Notes under the pieces: generated by a model
What the model was told of the DNA's origin: nothing
What the model saw: only the letters and a program-made list of their open reading frames with translations
Databases searched by the model: none
From: JADLHS01 sp964561105
GTDB lineage: Bacteria; Verrucomicrobiota; Verrucomicrobiia; Limisphaerales; JADLHS01
NCBI GenBank assembly: GCA_964561105.1
Contig: CAZLOH010000011.1
Location: 1-64,000 of the forward strand
Direction: 5' to 3'
Length of the DNA: 64,000 nt
In this document: one piece after another, positions 43,888 to 51,542 of the stretch
How positions within the stretch are numbered: the stretch's first letter is position 1
How the letters are laid out: each line of letters begins with the position of its first letter
Translations under genes and position numbers: made by a program

Positions 43888-43891
43888 TTTC

Positions 43892-44338
43892 ATGGGCGAC
43901 AAAAACAAAGAACTAATCGCATTGAGCGAGAATCCGGCTGCTCGATTTTGGAAAGTTGATTTTTCAGAACTGGCTGACGCGGAACGGGTCTTTGTTTGTG
44001 TGTGGGAGTTGGAAGCTGAAGTCAACAATGGAGGCTTTGAGAAATACTTTCATAACAGCGCTGGCGATAACTCTCATAGAATCATCGCAGCCTTGCAAAG
44101 CATCGGTGCGAATCTCACGGCCAAGATCGTGAAACAAGCGATTGATGTGTTTGGGCCGGGCGGACCACCTGCCGATCAGGCCAAGAGACAAGAAGCCATC
44201 GAAGCACTTTCTCAAGAACAGAAGGAAGTTTGGAACAAGCTCGACACAGAGTTTTTTGGATACCCAAACAATCTCACAGAATTGTTGTACGATTTTGTGA
44301 TGAAGAATCGCAGCCAGATTCAAGGTTTAGGAAAATAA
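43892..44338 (+). CDS. DUF4375 (DMP19-like) protein
   Basis: A 148-residue soluble protein containing FVCVWELEAEVNNGGFEKYF and HNSAGDNSHRIIAALQSIGA, the hallmark of DUF4375/DMP19. Function unknown; the family includes small acidic proteins near immunity or toxin loci. It is 4 bp after the repeated nuoC end and 2 bp before nuoD. Codon usage is less GC-rich than nuoD, in keeping with foreign origin. Confidence 0.82.
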   Translation: MGDKNKELIALSENPAARFWKVDFSELADAERVFVCVWELEAEVNNGGFEKYFHNSAGDNSHRIIAALQSIGANLTAKIVKQAIDVFGPGGPPADQAKRQEAIEALSQEQKEVWNKLDTEFFGYPNNLTELLYDFVMKNRSQIQGLGK

Positions 44339-44340
44339 CG

Positions 44341-45630
44341 ATGCCCGAAGTTCAAGAAATCACGATTCGCGACACCGCTGCGCAGGCGCAGACGGCGGCG
44401 CAATCGCTGGCGCCCGCCGAGGATTTGCAAGACATGCAGGGCGAAAAGATGGTCCTCAACATGGGGCCGTCGCATCCGTCCACGCACGGCGTGCTCCGCA
44501 TCGTGCTCGAACTCGACGGCGAGATCATCACCAAGGCGGTGCCGGAGGTGGGTTACCTGCATCGCGGTGACGAAAAAATCGCCGAGAACATGACCTACAC
44601 CCAGTTCATCCCTTACACGGATCGGCTGGATTATCTCGCGCCGCTGGCGAACAACGTCGCTTACGCGCTCGCGGTGGAAAAACTTCTCGGCATTCACGAC
44701 AAACTGCCGCCGCGCTGCCAATACATCCGCGTGATTTGCTGCGAACTGGCGCGCATTTCGTCGCACCTGCTCGGCGTCGGTTGTTTCGCGATGGACGTGG
44801 GCGCGATGACGGTTTTCCTCCTCACGTTCACCGAGCGCGAAAAAATTTACAATCTTGCTGAAGCACTCAGCGGCGCGCGGTTCACGACGAGTTACACGCG
44901 CATCGGTGGTGTTTCGCGCGACACGCCGCCCGGTTGGTGCGCGGCGGTGCGCAAGTTCATCAACGAAGTCGTCGTGAACATCAACGAAGTCGAGACGCTG
45001 CTCACGCGCAACAAAATCTGGGTGGACCGCACCAAGGACGTCGGCGTCATCTCGAAGGAAGAAGCGATTGATTTCGGTTTGAGCGGCCCGAACCTGCGCG
45101 GTTGCGGCGTGAATTACGATTTGCGCAAGGACCAGCCGTATCTTTGCTACAAAGATCTGCAATTCGACGTGCCGCTCGGCGAGGTCGGCGATTGTTACGA
45201 TCGCTACCTCGTCCGCATGGAAGAAATGCGCCAGAGCGTGCGCCTCATCCATCAGTGCCTCGACAAAATTCCCGGCGGCTTTGACAACGCATCGAAAGAA
45301 CCAGTGAACGTGGCCGATGGCAAGATCATTTTGCCGCCGAAGAGCAAGGTGATGTCGAGCATGGAGGAATTGATCCATCAATTCATGCTCGTGACGCAGG
45401 GCGTGAATTGTCCGCCCGGCGAAGTTTATTTCGGACACGAAAATCCGAAGGGCGAACTGGGTTTTTACATCAACAGCCGGGGCGGCGGCACGCCGTATCG
45501 CATGAAGATTCGCAGCCCCAGCTTTGTGAATCTGAGCATCCTGTCGCATCTGTTGCCCGGCCACATGATGAGCGACACGGTTTCGATCCTGGGCTCGTTC
45601 GATTTCGTGATGGGAGAATGTGACCGCTAA
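44341..45630 (+). CDS. nuoD: NADH-quinone oxidoreductase subunit D
   Basis: A 429-residue subunit forming most of the quinone site. NMGPSHPSTHGVLRIVLELD holds the histidine facing quinone, then PEVGYLHRGDEKIAENMTYT, CELARISSHLLGVGCFAMDV and a C-terminal ending SFDFVMGECDR, all canonical (49-kDa subunit). ATG 44341 follows the DUF4375 stop by 2 bp; the longer upstream frame overlaps that gene. Confidence 0.97.
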   Translation: MPEVQEITIRDTAAQAQTAAQSLAPAEDLQDMQGEKMVLNMGPSHPSTHGVLRIVLELDGEIITKAVPEVGYLHRGDEKIAENMTYTQFIPYTDRLDYLAPLANNVAYALAVEKLLGIHDKLPPRCQYIRVICCELARISSHLLGVGCFAMDVGAMTVFLLTFTEREKIYNLAEALSGARFTTSYTRIGGVSRDTPPGWCAAVRKFINEVVVNINEVETLLTRNKIWVDRTKDVGVISKEEAIDFGLSGPNLRGCGVNYDLRKDQPYLCYKDLQFDVPLGEVGDCYDRYLVRMEEMRQSVRLIHQCLDKIPGGFDNASKEPVNVADGKIILPPKSKVMSSMEELIHQFMLVTQGVNCPPGEVYFGHENPKGELGFYINSRGGGTPYRMKIRSPSFVNLSILSHLLPGHMMSDTVSILGSFDFVMGECDR

Positions 45631-45644
45631 CAATGAAAAATGAA

Positions 45645-45725
45645 CAATTCAAAATTAAAAATGGAATGCGGCGTCCAGTTCGCATTGTTTCCAATTTTGC
45701 TTTTTCAATTTTGAATTTTTAATTG
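45645..45725. repeat. AT-rich palindrome, nuoD/nuoE gap
   Basis: Arms CAATTCAAAATTAAAAAT and AATTTTGAATTTTTAATTG flank a GC-rich centre with its own GGAATGCG/CGCATT inverted repeat. It stands out in base composition from the surrounding nuo genes and fills the 99-bp gap, ending 4 nt before the nuoE ATG. Confidence 0.75.
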
Positions 45726-45729
45726 TCCG

Positions 45730-46215
45730 ATGAGTTTCACCGTTCCAACAAACCTAGAAGCCGAGATTGATGAGCTGATCACGCATTATCCCGTGAAGCG
45801 CAGCGCGTCGCTCATGTTGCTGCACGCATTGCAAGAGCACTTCGGCCACATCACGCCCGAGGCCACGGAATGGGTCGCGAAGAAGCTCGGCCTGCAACCC
45901 ATCAACGTCCACGAACTCGTGACGTTCTATCCGATGTTCCGCCAGCAAGCGGTGGGTAAATATCAGATCAAGGTCTGCCGCACGTTGAGCTGCGCACTCG
46001 GCGGCTCGCACAAGTTGCACGAACATTTCTGCACCAAGCTCGGACTTAATCCGCACGCGCACGGTTTGCAGACGTCGAAGGACGGCAAGTTTTCGGTCGA
46101 GTTCGTGGAATGTCTCGCCGGTTGCGGCAGCGCGCCGGTGATGATGTGCAACGAGGATTTTTACGAAGGTGTCACGAACACCAAGGCGGATGAGATAGTT
46201 GCTCAATGCAAATGA
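45730..46215 (+). CDS. nuoE: NADH-quinone oxidoreductase subunit E
   Basis: A 161-residue thioredoxin-fold subunit holding the [2Fe-2S] cluster N1a. Four ligand cysteines are in KVCRTLSCALGG (two) and VECLAGCGSAPVMM (two). The N-terminal helical part (LMLLHALQEHFGHITPEATE) is conserved. It pairs with NuoF at the NADH end of complex I. It is separated from nuoF by the accessory pair and a tRNA. Confidence 0.96.
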   Translation: MSFTVPTNLEAEIDELITHYPVKRSASLMLLHALQEHFGHITPEATEWVAKKLGLQPINVHELVTFYPMFRQQAVGKYQIKVCRTLSCALGGSHKLHEHFCTKLGLNPHAHGLQTSKDGKFSVEFVECLAGCGSAPVMMCNEDFYEGVTNTKADEIVAQCK

Positions 46216-46243
46216 AGACGCAGCATGGCTAGCAAACACAAAT

Positions 46244-46444
46244 ATGAAAACAAGCTTCAAAGACTGGCCAAAGGTTTATCGAAAGCTCGGTCAAATGCGC
46301 GGCGTCACGCCAAAGGAAAGGCTGTTGCTCGCCCAAGGGCTGGCCGCCACGCCCGAAGAACGGATGCGGATGCACGACAACCATCTCCGCTCTCTCGGCT
46401 TATACAGTCATTGGGACAGGAAAAAATCCGGTTTCAAGTGGTAG
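46244..46444 (+). CDS. Small accessory protein (66 aa) in nuo operon
   Basis: A 66-residue basic protein starting MKTSFKDWPKVYRKLGQMRG, 28 bp after nuoE. It contains one helical segment TPKERLLLAQGLAATPEERM and a Trp/Lys-rich end (HWDRKKSGFKW). It overlaps the start of the next gene, a nucleotidyltransferase-like gene, which is the layout of a two-component accessory module such as toxin-antitoxin. I cannot name the family. It is unrelated to complex I. Confidence 0.6.
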   Translation: MKTSFKDWPKVYRKLGQMRGVTPKERLLLAQGLAATPEERMRMHDNHLRSLGLYSHWDRKKSGFKW

Positions 46445-46824
46445 GGATGACCGCTGCCGTTTATCAAGGCGTCATGTTGAACACGATGGACACGGGCATT
46501 TGGGTTGACCTGCCACAGAGGCAATACATCCGGCTTTGGAATATCATTCGAAGCCAGGGCGGCAGCGCATTGTCGCAAACCCTCTACGTGCTCGCAGACG
46601 GAAAGGTTGTCAATTTCCTATTCGAGGTCACAGGGCTGAAAAGTTTTGTCGCCGAATATCGGAATGCTCTGACACTGAAAATGGAAGGGTTGAAGGTAAA
46701 AGTGCTGCCATTGGCCCGTGTGCTGAAAAGCAAGAAAACGATCATGCGCGATAAAGATATTGCGCACATCCCCCACATTGAACGGGCGTTGAGAGCCCAA
46801 AAGAAACTGGAGGGAAAGAAATGA
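46411..46824 (+). CDS. Nucleotidyltransferase-like protein (accessory)
   Basis: A protein of about 137 residues, if begun at TTG 46411, or 125 from ATG 46447. FQVVGMTAAVYQGVMLNTMD then WVDLPQRQYIRLWNIIRSQG and a C-terminal MRDKDIAHIPHIERALRAQK match small nucleotidyltransferase-fold (pol-beta/MNT-like) proteins. The usual DxD is altered (MDTGIW), so activity is uncertain. The conserved strand before ATG 46447 (RFQVVG) favours the upstream start, overlapping the 66-residue gene. The gene lies immediately beside tRNA-Gln, a common integration site. Confidence 0.65.
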   Translation: MGQEKIRFQVVGMTAAVYQGVMLNTMDTGIWVDLPQRQYIRLWNIIRSQGGSALSQTLYVLADGKVVNFLFEVTGLKSFVAEYRNALTLKMEGLKVKVLPLARVLKSKKTIMRDKDIAHIPHIERALRAQKKLEGKK

Positions 46825-46826
46825 AT

Positions 46827-46901
46827 TGGTTGCCCGACATGGATTTGAACCATGACAAACAGATTCAGAGTCTGCTGTGCTACCGTTACACCATCGGGCA
46901 A
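46827..46901 (-). tRNA. tRNA-Gln (CUG)
   Basis: A cloverleaf is readable on the minus strand: acceptor TTGCCCG paired with CGGGCAA, D-arm GTGTAACGGTAGCAC, anticodon stem GCAGA/TCTGT with loop CTCTGAA (anticodon CUG), T-arm with GGTTCAAATCC, and an encoded CCA. It is 75 nt. It lies antisense within the nuo operon, between the accessory pair and nuoF, so nuo readthrough makes the complementary strand. Its own promoter is probably at 46917-46944. Confidence 0.93.
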
Positions 46902-46916
46902 ACCGACGTGTTGCAT

Positions 46917-46944
46917 AGGCTAGATATTTCCCTCTCAGAGTCAA
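46917..46944 (-). promoter_or_regulatory. Candidate promoter of tRNA-Gln
   Basis: On the minus strand TTGACT (46944-46939) and TAGCCT (46922-46917) are 16 bp apart and end 15 nt before the tRNA 5' end. The -35 box is near consensus and the -10 box weak. It lies within the nuoF leader, 10-37 bp upstream of the nuoF ATG. Confidence 0.45.
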
Positions 46945-46953
46945 GAAACTGAT

Positions 46954-48393
46954 ATGCCGCAAGAGTTCAAACTCATCCTCAAGCACGCCGATCAACCGGG
47001 TTACACGCCCGACATCGAATGCTATTTGCGGCACGGCGGCTACGACGCGCTCAAGAAGTCGCTCGCCATCACGCCGAAGGATTTGCCGGATGGCAAAAAA
47101 ATGTCGCCGCAGGAACAGATCCGCGATGACGTGAAGCTCTCCGGCTTGCGCGGTCGCGGCGGGGCGGGCTTCTCGTGCGGACTCAAATGGAGTTTCGTGG
47201 ATCGTCGCAGCGGCAAGCCGATTTATCTCATCTGCAACGCCGATGAATCCGAGCCGGGCACGTTCAAGGATCGCCAGATTATCCACAAAGACCCGCATCA
47301 ACTCATTGAGGGCATGATCATCTCGTGCTTCGCGAACGACGTGAAGCTCGCCTACATCTACATCCGCGGTGAGATGCCGCAGGGCGCGAAGCTTCTGAAC
47401 GCGGCGTTGAAAGAAGCGCGCGCGAAAAATTTCCTCGGCAAGAATATTCTTGGCAGCGGCTACGATCTGGAGATTCACGTTCATCGCGGCGCGGGTGCTT
47501 ACATCTGCGGTGAAGAAACGGGCCTCATCGAATCGCTCGAAGGCAAGCGAGCGTATCCGCGCATCAAGCCGCCGTATTTTCCGGCGGTGCTCGGGCTTTA
47601 CATGTGCCCGACCATCGTCAACAACGTCGAGACGCTCTGCAACGTGAAGCACATCGTCGCGATGGGCGGTGCGGAATTCGCCAAGCTCGGCACGCCGAAC
47701 AACACCGGCACGCGCATCGTGAGTCTGAGCGGTCAGGTGAAACGCCCCGGCTATTACGAAATCGAAGTCGGCAAGGCAACGATCGGCCAACTCATCAATG
47801 ATCCCGTGTTCGGCGGCGGTCTGTTGGATGGCAGGAAATTGAAAGCCGTCATCCCGGGCGGCTCGTCATCGAAAGTTTTGAAGGCGGGCGAAAAGTTCAA
47901 ACTCAAGCGCAAGGTGGACGGCAAGGACGTCGAGCAGGAAGTGGACATGTTGGATCTGCCTTACGATTTCGACTCGCTGCTGCAAGCTGGCACTATGAGC
48001 GGTTCGAGTGCCATCATCGTCATGGACGACACCGTGGACATCGTCGAGGCGCTGGCAAATCTCAGCGAATTTTACGCGCACGAAAGCTGCGGTCAATGCA
48101 CCCCCTGCCGCGAAGGCTCGCTCTGGATGAGCAAGGCGTTGCATCGTCTCACGCACGGCCACGGTCGCAAACAGGATGCGGATTATCTGGTGAAGATTGC
48201 CGACAATATCCCCGGTGGCCGAACGATCTGCGCGTTTGGTGAAGCCTGCTCGTGGCCGGTGCAAAGTTTCGTGGCGAAGTTTAAGGATGATTTTGTGGCG
48301 AAAGGCGTAGCCGATGAAGCCAAGCGTGCGAAAGAAAATAGCAAGCTGAGAACTTCGGCAACAACACAGAAAGAATTGGTTGCTGCACATTGA
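46954..48393 (+). CDS. nuoF: NADH-quinone oxidoreductase subunit F
   Basis: A 479-residue NADH-binding subunit. SGLRGRGGAGFSCGLKWSFV is the glycine-rich NADH loop, ICNADESEPGTFKDRQIIHK and GAGAYICGEETGLIESLEGK the FMN site, and HESCGQCTPCREGSLWMSKA with a later Cys (RTICAFGEACSWP) the 4Fe-4S N3 ligands. It is slightly longer than average because of the Lys-rich tail (EAKRAKENSKLRTS). No strong ribosome-binding site precedes ATG 46954. Confidence 0.97.
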   Translation: MPQEFKLILKHADQPGYTPDIECYLRHGGYDALKKSLAITPKDLPDGKKMSPQEQIRDDVKLSGLRGRGGAGFSCGLKWSFVDRRSGKPIYLICNADESEPGTFKDRQIIHKDPHQLIEGMIISCFANDVKLAYIYIRGEMPQGAKLLNAALKEARAKNFLGKNILGSGYDLEIHVHRGAGAYICGEETGLIESLEGKRAYPRIKPPYFPAVLGLYMCPTIVNNVETLCNVKHIVAMGGAEFAKLGTPNNTGTRIVSLSGQVKRPGYYEIEVGKATIGQLINDPVFGGGLLDGRKLKAVIPGGSSSKVLKAGEKFKLKRKVDGKDVEQEVDMLDLPYDFDSLLQAGTMSGSSAIIVMDDTVDIVEALANLSEFYAHESCGQCTPCREGSLWMSKALHRLTHGHGRKQDADYLVKIADNIPGGRTICAFGEACSWPVQSFVAKFKDDFVAKGVADEAKRAKENSKLRTSATTQKELVAAH

Positions 48394-48407
48394 AATGAAT
48401 CCTTTTC

Positions 48408-48640
48408 AACGCAAAGACGCAAAGACGCAAAGACGCAAAGCGTCTCGCCTATCATCAGCGCCTGGCTTTGGCCAGGTGCTTGGTGTGGGCGAGATTAAGG
48501 AGCCGCTTCAACGGTTTCTCCGTGCCGGTGACAAACCGCTGAAACGGTTTGTGCGTAGGGCCGTTGCAAATACCCGGCTGCAGCCGGGTGCTATTGAGAT
48601 TTTTCCGCTTTGCGCCTTCGCGCCTTTGCGCCTTTGCGTT
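48408..48640. repeat. CGCAAAG-type palindrome with nested REP, nuoF/nuoG
   Basis: The left arm is AACGCAAAGACGCAAAGACG; the right arm ends GCGCCTTTGCGCCTTTGCG before TT. A REP-type element (48461-48596) is nested between. The right end is 7 nt before the nuoG ATG, leaving no Shine-Dalgarno, and the left end is 15 nt after the nuoF stop. Confidence 0.85.
48461..48596. repeat. REP-type element, copy 1
   Basis: It starts with the palindrome CCTGGCTTTGGCCAGG, then AAACCGCTGAAACGGTTT, then ACCCGGCTGCAGCCGGGT. The same three hairpins, in the same order and with the same linker words (GTGGGCGAGATTAAG versus ATGGGCGAGATTGAG), occur at 54016-54152, and two of the three flank the RAYT gene. Confidence 0.82.
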
Positions 48641-48647
48641 CAATAAA

Positions 48648-50333
48648 ATGTCAACCGCAGCCGCACCTGAAACCAAGCCCGCACCGCCCGTGATCGAAAA
48701 GATCAAGGTGAAGGTGGACGGGCGCGAAATCGAAGTGCCGAAGCTCTCGCCGGATTGGCAGGGCAAACCGGCGCCCACCACGATGTTGCAGGCGTGCGCG
48801 CTGGCGAAAGCCGACGTGCCGCATTATTGCTATCATCCGAAGCTGCCCATCGCCGGCAACTGCCGCATGTGCCTCGTCGAGTTCGGCACGCCGGCGCTCG
48901 GCCCGGATCGCAAGCCGATGCTGAATCCCGATGGCACACCGCTGGTCAGAAAGTCGCCGCGCCCGGCCATTGCCTGCGCCACGCCGATTTCGCCGGGCAT
49001 GGAGATTTACACGAAAACGCCGGGCGTGAAACAGATGCGCGAGGGGGTGCTGGAATTCCTGCTCATCAACCATCCGCTCGATTGTCCGATCTGTGACAAG
49101 GCCGGCGAATGTCGGTTGCAGGAATACTCACTGGATTACGGCACCAGTGCGAGCCGCTTCGTCGAGCCCAAGGTTCACAAGCCCAAGGTCGTTGATCTCG
49201 GGCCGCGCATTGTGCTCGACGACGAGCGTTGCATTTTGTGTTCGCGTTGCATCCGTTTCACGCGGGATGTGGCCGGTGATGACGCTCTTGGCTTTATCAA
49301 TCGCGGCAGCTACAGCACGCTGACAAACTACCCGGGCAAGCCGTTCGACAACAATTACACGCTCAACACCGTGGACATTTGCCCCGTGGGCGCGCTGACG
49401 TCGAAGGATTTTCGATTCGAGATGCGCGCGTGGTTTCTCAAGGAAACCAAGAGCATCTGCACGAGCTGCGCGACGGGTTGCAACATCATCATTGGTTCGC
49501 GGGAAGAAAAGATTTATCGCTACACTCCCCGCGACAATGATGCCGTCAACGGTCCGTGGATGTGTGATGCCGGTCGGTTGAATTACAAATGGGTTCATCG
49601 CGCGGACCGTTTGCAGGAGGTGCTGGTGCGCGGCGAAAAATCGTCGTGGACAGTAGCGCTCAGCGAAATTGCCGACAAACTCAAGCAAGCGCCGGCGGGT
49701 TCGGTGGCCATCGTCGCTTCGGCGCGGCAGACGAACGAGGAACTCTGGTTGTTGAGCAAGCTCAAGGCGAAGCTCGGCGCGATCAGCGATTCCATCGAAC
49801 GCACGGGTGATGCGGACAAGCTGCTCGTCAGCGCGGACCGGAATCCCAACACGAACGGCGCGCGGATCACCGGCATTTGTTTCAGCGAAATGGGAATCAA
49901 CCTGGCCACGATCGCCGACCGCATCGCTCAGGGCACGATTAGGACACTCATCGTCTTCGGCGAGGATGTGACGAAGCACGGCATCAGCGCAGACTTGCTG
50001 CGCAAGCTGGAAATGCTTGTGGTGAGTGACATTCTGCCGAACGAGACGACCAAGCTGGCGCATTACGTTTTGCCCGGTTGCGCGCACGTCGAAAAGCGCG
50101 GCTCGTTCACGAATACGAAAGGTCGGGTGCAAAGATTCATGCAGGCGATCCAGCCGCCGGGCGACGCGCGTGCCGAGTGGGATTTCCTGCACGACCTGGT
50201 TTACAACGTCACCGGCAAAGACGGTTTTCTGACCATCGAAGGTTTGTTTAACGAGATGGCTAAGGATGTGCCGGCCTTCAACGGAGTCACGTGGGCGAGC
50301 CTGGGTGATGCGGGAGTGACGGTGAAGATTTGA
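48648..50333 (+). CDS. nuoG: NADH-quinone oxidoreductase subunit G, short form
   Basis: A 561-residue iron-sulfur subunit. HYCYHPKLPIAGNCRMCLVE carries 2Fe-2S ligands; LLINHPLDCPICDKAGECRL the His/Cys-ligated N5 cluster; DERCILCSRCIRFTRDVAGD and ICPVGALT the N4 cluster; CTSCATGCNIII an additional 4Fe-4S motif. E. coli NuoG is about 908 residues, so the C-terminal molybdopterin-like domain is shortened here (ends LGDAGVTVKI). It begins at ATG 48648, 7 nt from a palindrome. Confidence 0.95.
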   Translation: MSTAAAPETKPAPPVIEKIKVKVDGREIEVPKLSPDWQGKPAPTTMLQACALAKADVPHYCYHPKLPIAGNCRMCLVEFGTPALGPDRKPMLNPDGTPLVRKSPRPAIACATPISPGMEIYTKTPGVKQMREGVLEFLLINHPLDCPICDKAGECRLQEYSLDYGTSASRFVEPKVHKPKVVDLGPRIVLDDERCILCSRCIRFTRDVAGDDALGFINRGSYSTLTNYPGKPFDNNYTLNTVDICPVGALTSKDFRFEMRAWFLKETKSICTSCATGCNIIIGSREEKIYRYTPRDNDAVNGPWMCDAGRLNYKWVHRADRLQEVLVRGEKSSWTVALSEIADKLKQAPAGSVAIVASARQTNEELWLLSKLKAKLGAISDSIERTGDADKLLVSADRNPNTNGARITGICFSEMGINLATIADRIAQGTIRTLIVFGEDVTKHGISADLLRKLEMLVVSDILPNETTKLAHYVLPGCAHVEKRGSFTNTKGRVQRFMQAIQPPGDARAEWDFLHDLVYNVTGKDGFLTIEGLFNEMAKDVPAFNGVTWASLGDAGVTVKI

Positions 50334-50336
50334 TTT

Positions 50337-50409
50337 TGTAGCAGCCGACGTGAGTCGGCTCAAACTCGACGAGAGTTAAAGAATGAGCGGACTCACGTCC
50401 GCTGCTACA
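50337..50409. repeat. TGTAGCAGCC palindrome, nuoG/nuoH gap
   Basis: TGTAGCAGCCGACGTGAGTC pairs with ACTCACGTCCGCTGCTACA. It is of the same family as the copy nested at 42524-42590. It begins 3 nt after the nuoG stop and ends 17 nt before the nuoH ATG. Confidence 0.8.
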
Positions 50410-50426
50410 GCAGTAGAGAATTTACG

Positions 50427-51506
50427 ATGTTTGCTTGGTTCAACAATCTGGATGCGACGACGCAGGCGGTGATCTTCACCGCGCTGAAAGCCGTCGTTGG
50501 GTTCGCCATCTTGATGAGCATGGTGGCGTACACCGTTCTGCTAGAGCGCCGGTTGTGCGCATGGGTTCAGGATCGCATCGGGCCGAATCGCGTTGGACCG
50601 TTCGGCCTTTTGCAACCCGCCGCCGACGGTATCAAGGCGTTCTTCAAGGAGGAAATGACCCCGGCACACGTGCGCAAAGTGCTATTCACCCTCGCGCCGA
50701 TGCTCGCCCTCATCCCGGCGATTCTCAATCTTGCCGTGATTCCGTTCGGTTCGACGCTGGGCAATCCGCAGAACAAGATGGTGCTGGCCGATTTGAACAT
50801 CGGCATCCTCTACACGTTCGGCATCGTGTCGCTCGGGGTCTATAGCATCGTGCTGGCGGGGTACGCGAGCAATTCCAAGTTCCCGTTCCTCGGCGGCATC
50901 CGCTCCAGCGCGCAAATGATCTCCTACGAAATCGCGATGGGCATGAGCGTGATCCCGATTTTTCTCTGCGTCGGCAGCCTGAATTTGAGCGAAGTCATCA
51001 AGGCGCAAGCCGGAACACAACTCGGTTTCCTGCCAAACTGGTTCGTGCTGCAAAGCCCGATGACCTTCCTCGCGTTTTGCATTTTCCTGATCTCCTCGTT
51101 CGCGGAGACGAACCGCACGCCGTTCGACCTGCCGGAAGCCGAACAGGAACTCGCCGGCGGTTACAACGTCGAATACAGCTCGATCAAGTTCGCGATGTTC
51201 TTCATGGGCGAATATGCGAACATGATTCTCGCGTCGGCGATGATGGTGACGCTATTCTTTGGCGGCTGGACGTTGCCGTGGTTCGGCCTCGATCAACCCG
51301 CGGCCGACCTGGCGCATGGCGTACTGCACATCGTCATTTTCCTGGGGAAGGTTTTCCTGTTTCTCGTGCTGTTCGTCTGGATTCGCTGGATGTGGCCGCG
51401 TTTCCGGTATGATCAGTTGATGGACCTGGGCTGGCGGCGGTTCATCCCCGTCGCGCTGGGGAACATTCTCATAACGGCCGTTTGGCTCTGGTGGAGGGTG
51501 AAATGA
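50427..51506 (+). CDS. nuoH: NADH-quinone oxidoreductase subunit H
   Basis: A 359-residue membrane subunit with about eight helices that links the quinone pocket to the membrane arm. LLERRLCAWVQDRIGPNRVG and FGLLQPAADGIKAFFKEEM form the quinone-site loop; SSFAETNRTPFDLPEAEQEL is the conserved acidic loop; ELAGGYNVEYSSIKFAMFFM follows. Length is somewhat above the E. coli protein (325). The C-terminus ends VWLWWRVK. The RAYT element follows. Confidence 0.96.
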   Translation: MFAWFNNLDATTQAVIFTALKAVVGFAILMSMVAYTVLLERRLCAWVQDRIGPNRVGPFGLLQPAADGIKAFFKEEMTPAHVRKVLFTLAPMLALIPAILNLAVIPFGSTLGNPQNKMVLADLNIGILYTFGIVSLGVYSIVLAGYASNSKFPFLGGIRSSAQMISYEIAMGMSVIPIFLCVGSLNLSEVIKAQAGTQLGFLPNWFVLQSPMTFLAFCIFLISSFAETNRTPFDLPEAEQELAGGYNVEYSSIKFAMFFMGEYANMILASAMMVTLFFGGWTLPWFGLDQPAADLAHGVLHIVIFLGKVFLFLVLFVWIRWMWPRFRYDQLMDLGWRRFIPVALGNILITAVWLWWRVK

Positions 51507-51542
51507 ACGAGAAGTCAACATTTCTAGGCGACACGACCGGTT

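Noticed and set aside
44320..45633. 437-residue minus-strand frame opposite nuoD
   Set aside because: His/Arg/Ala-rich mirror of nuoD codons with no known motif.
48408..48446. CGCAAAGACGCAAAGACG short tandem repeat as a CRISPR or microsatellite
   Set aside because: It is the arm of a palindrome with a complementary arm at 48615-48640, and the same arrangement recurs at five other gaps.
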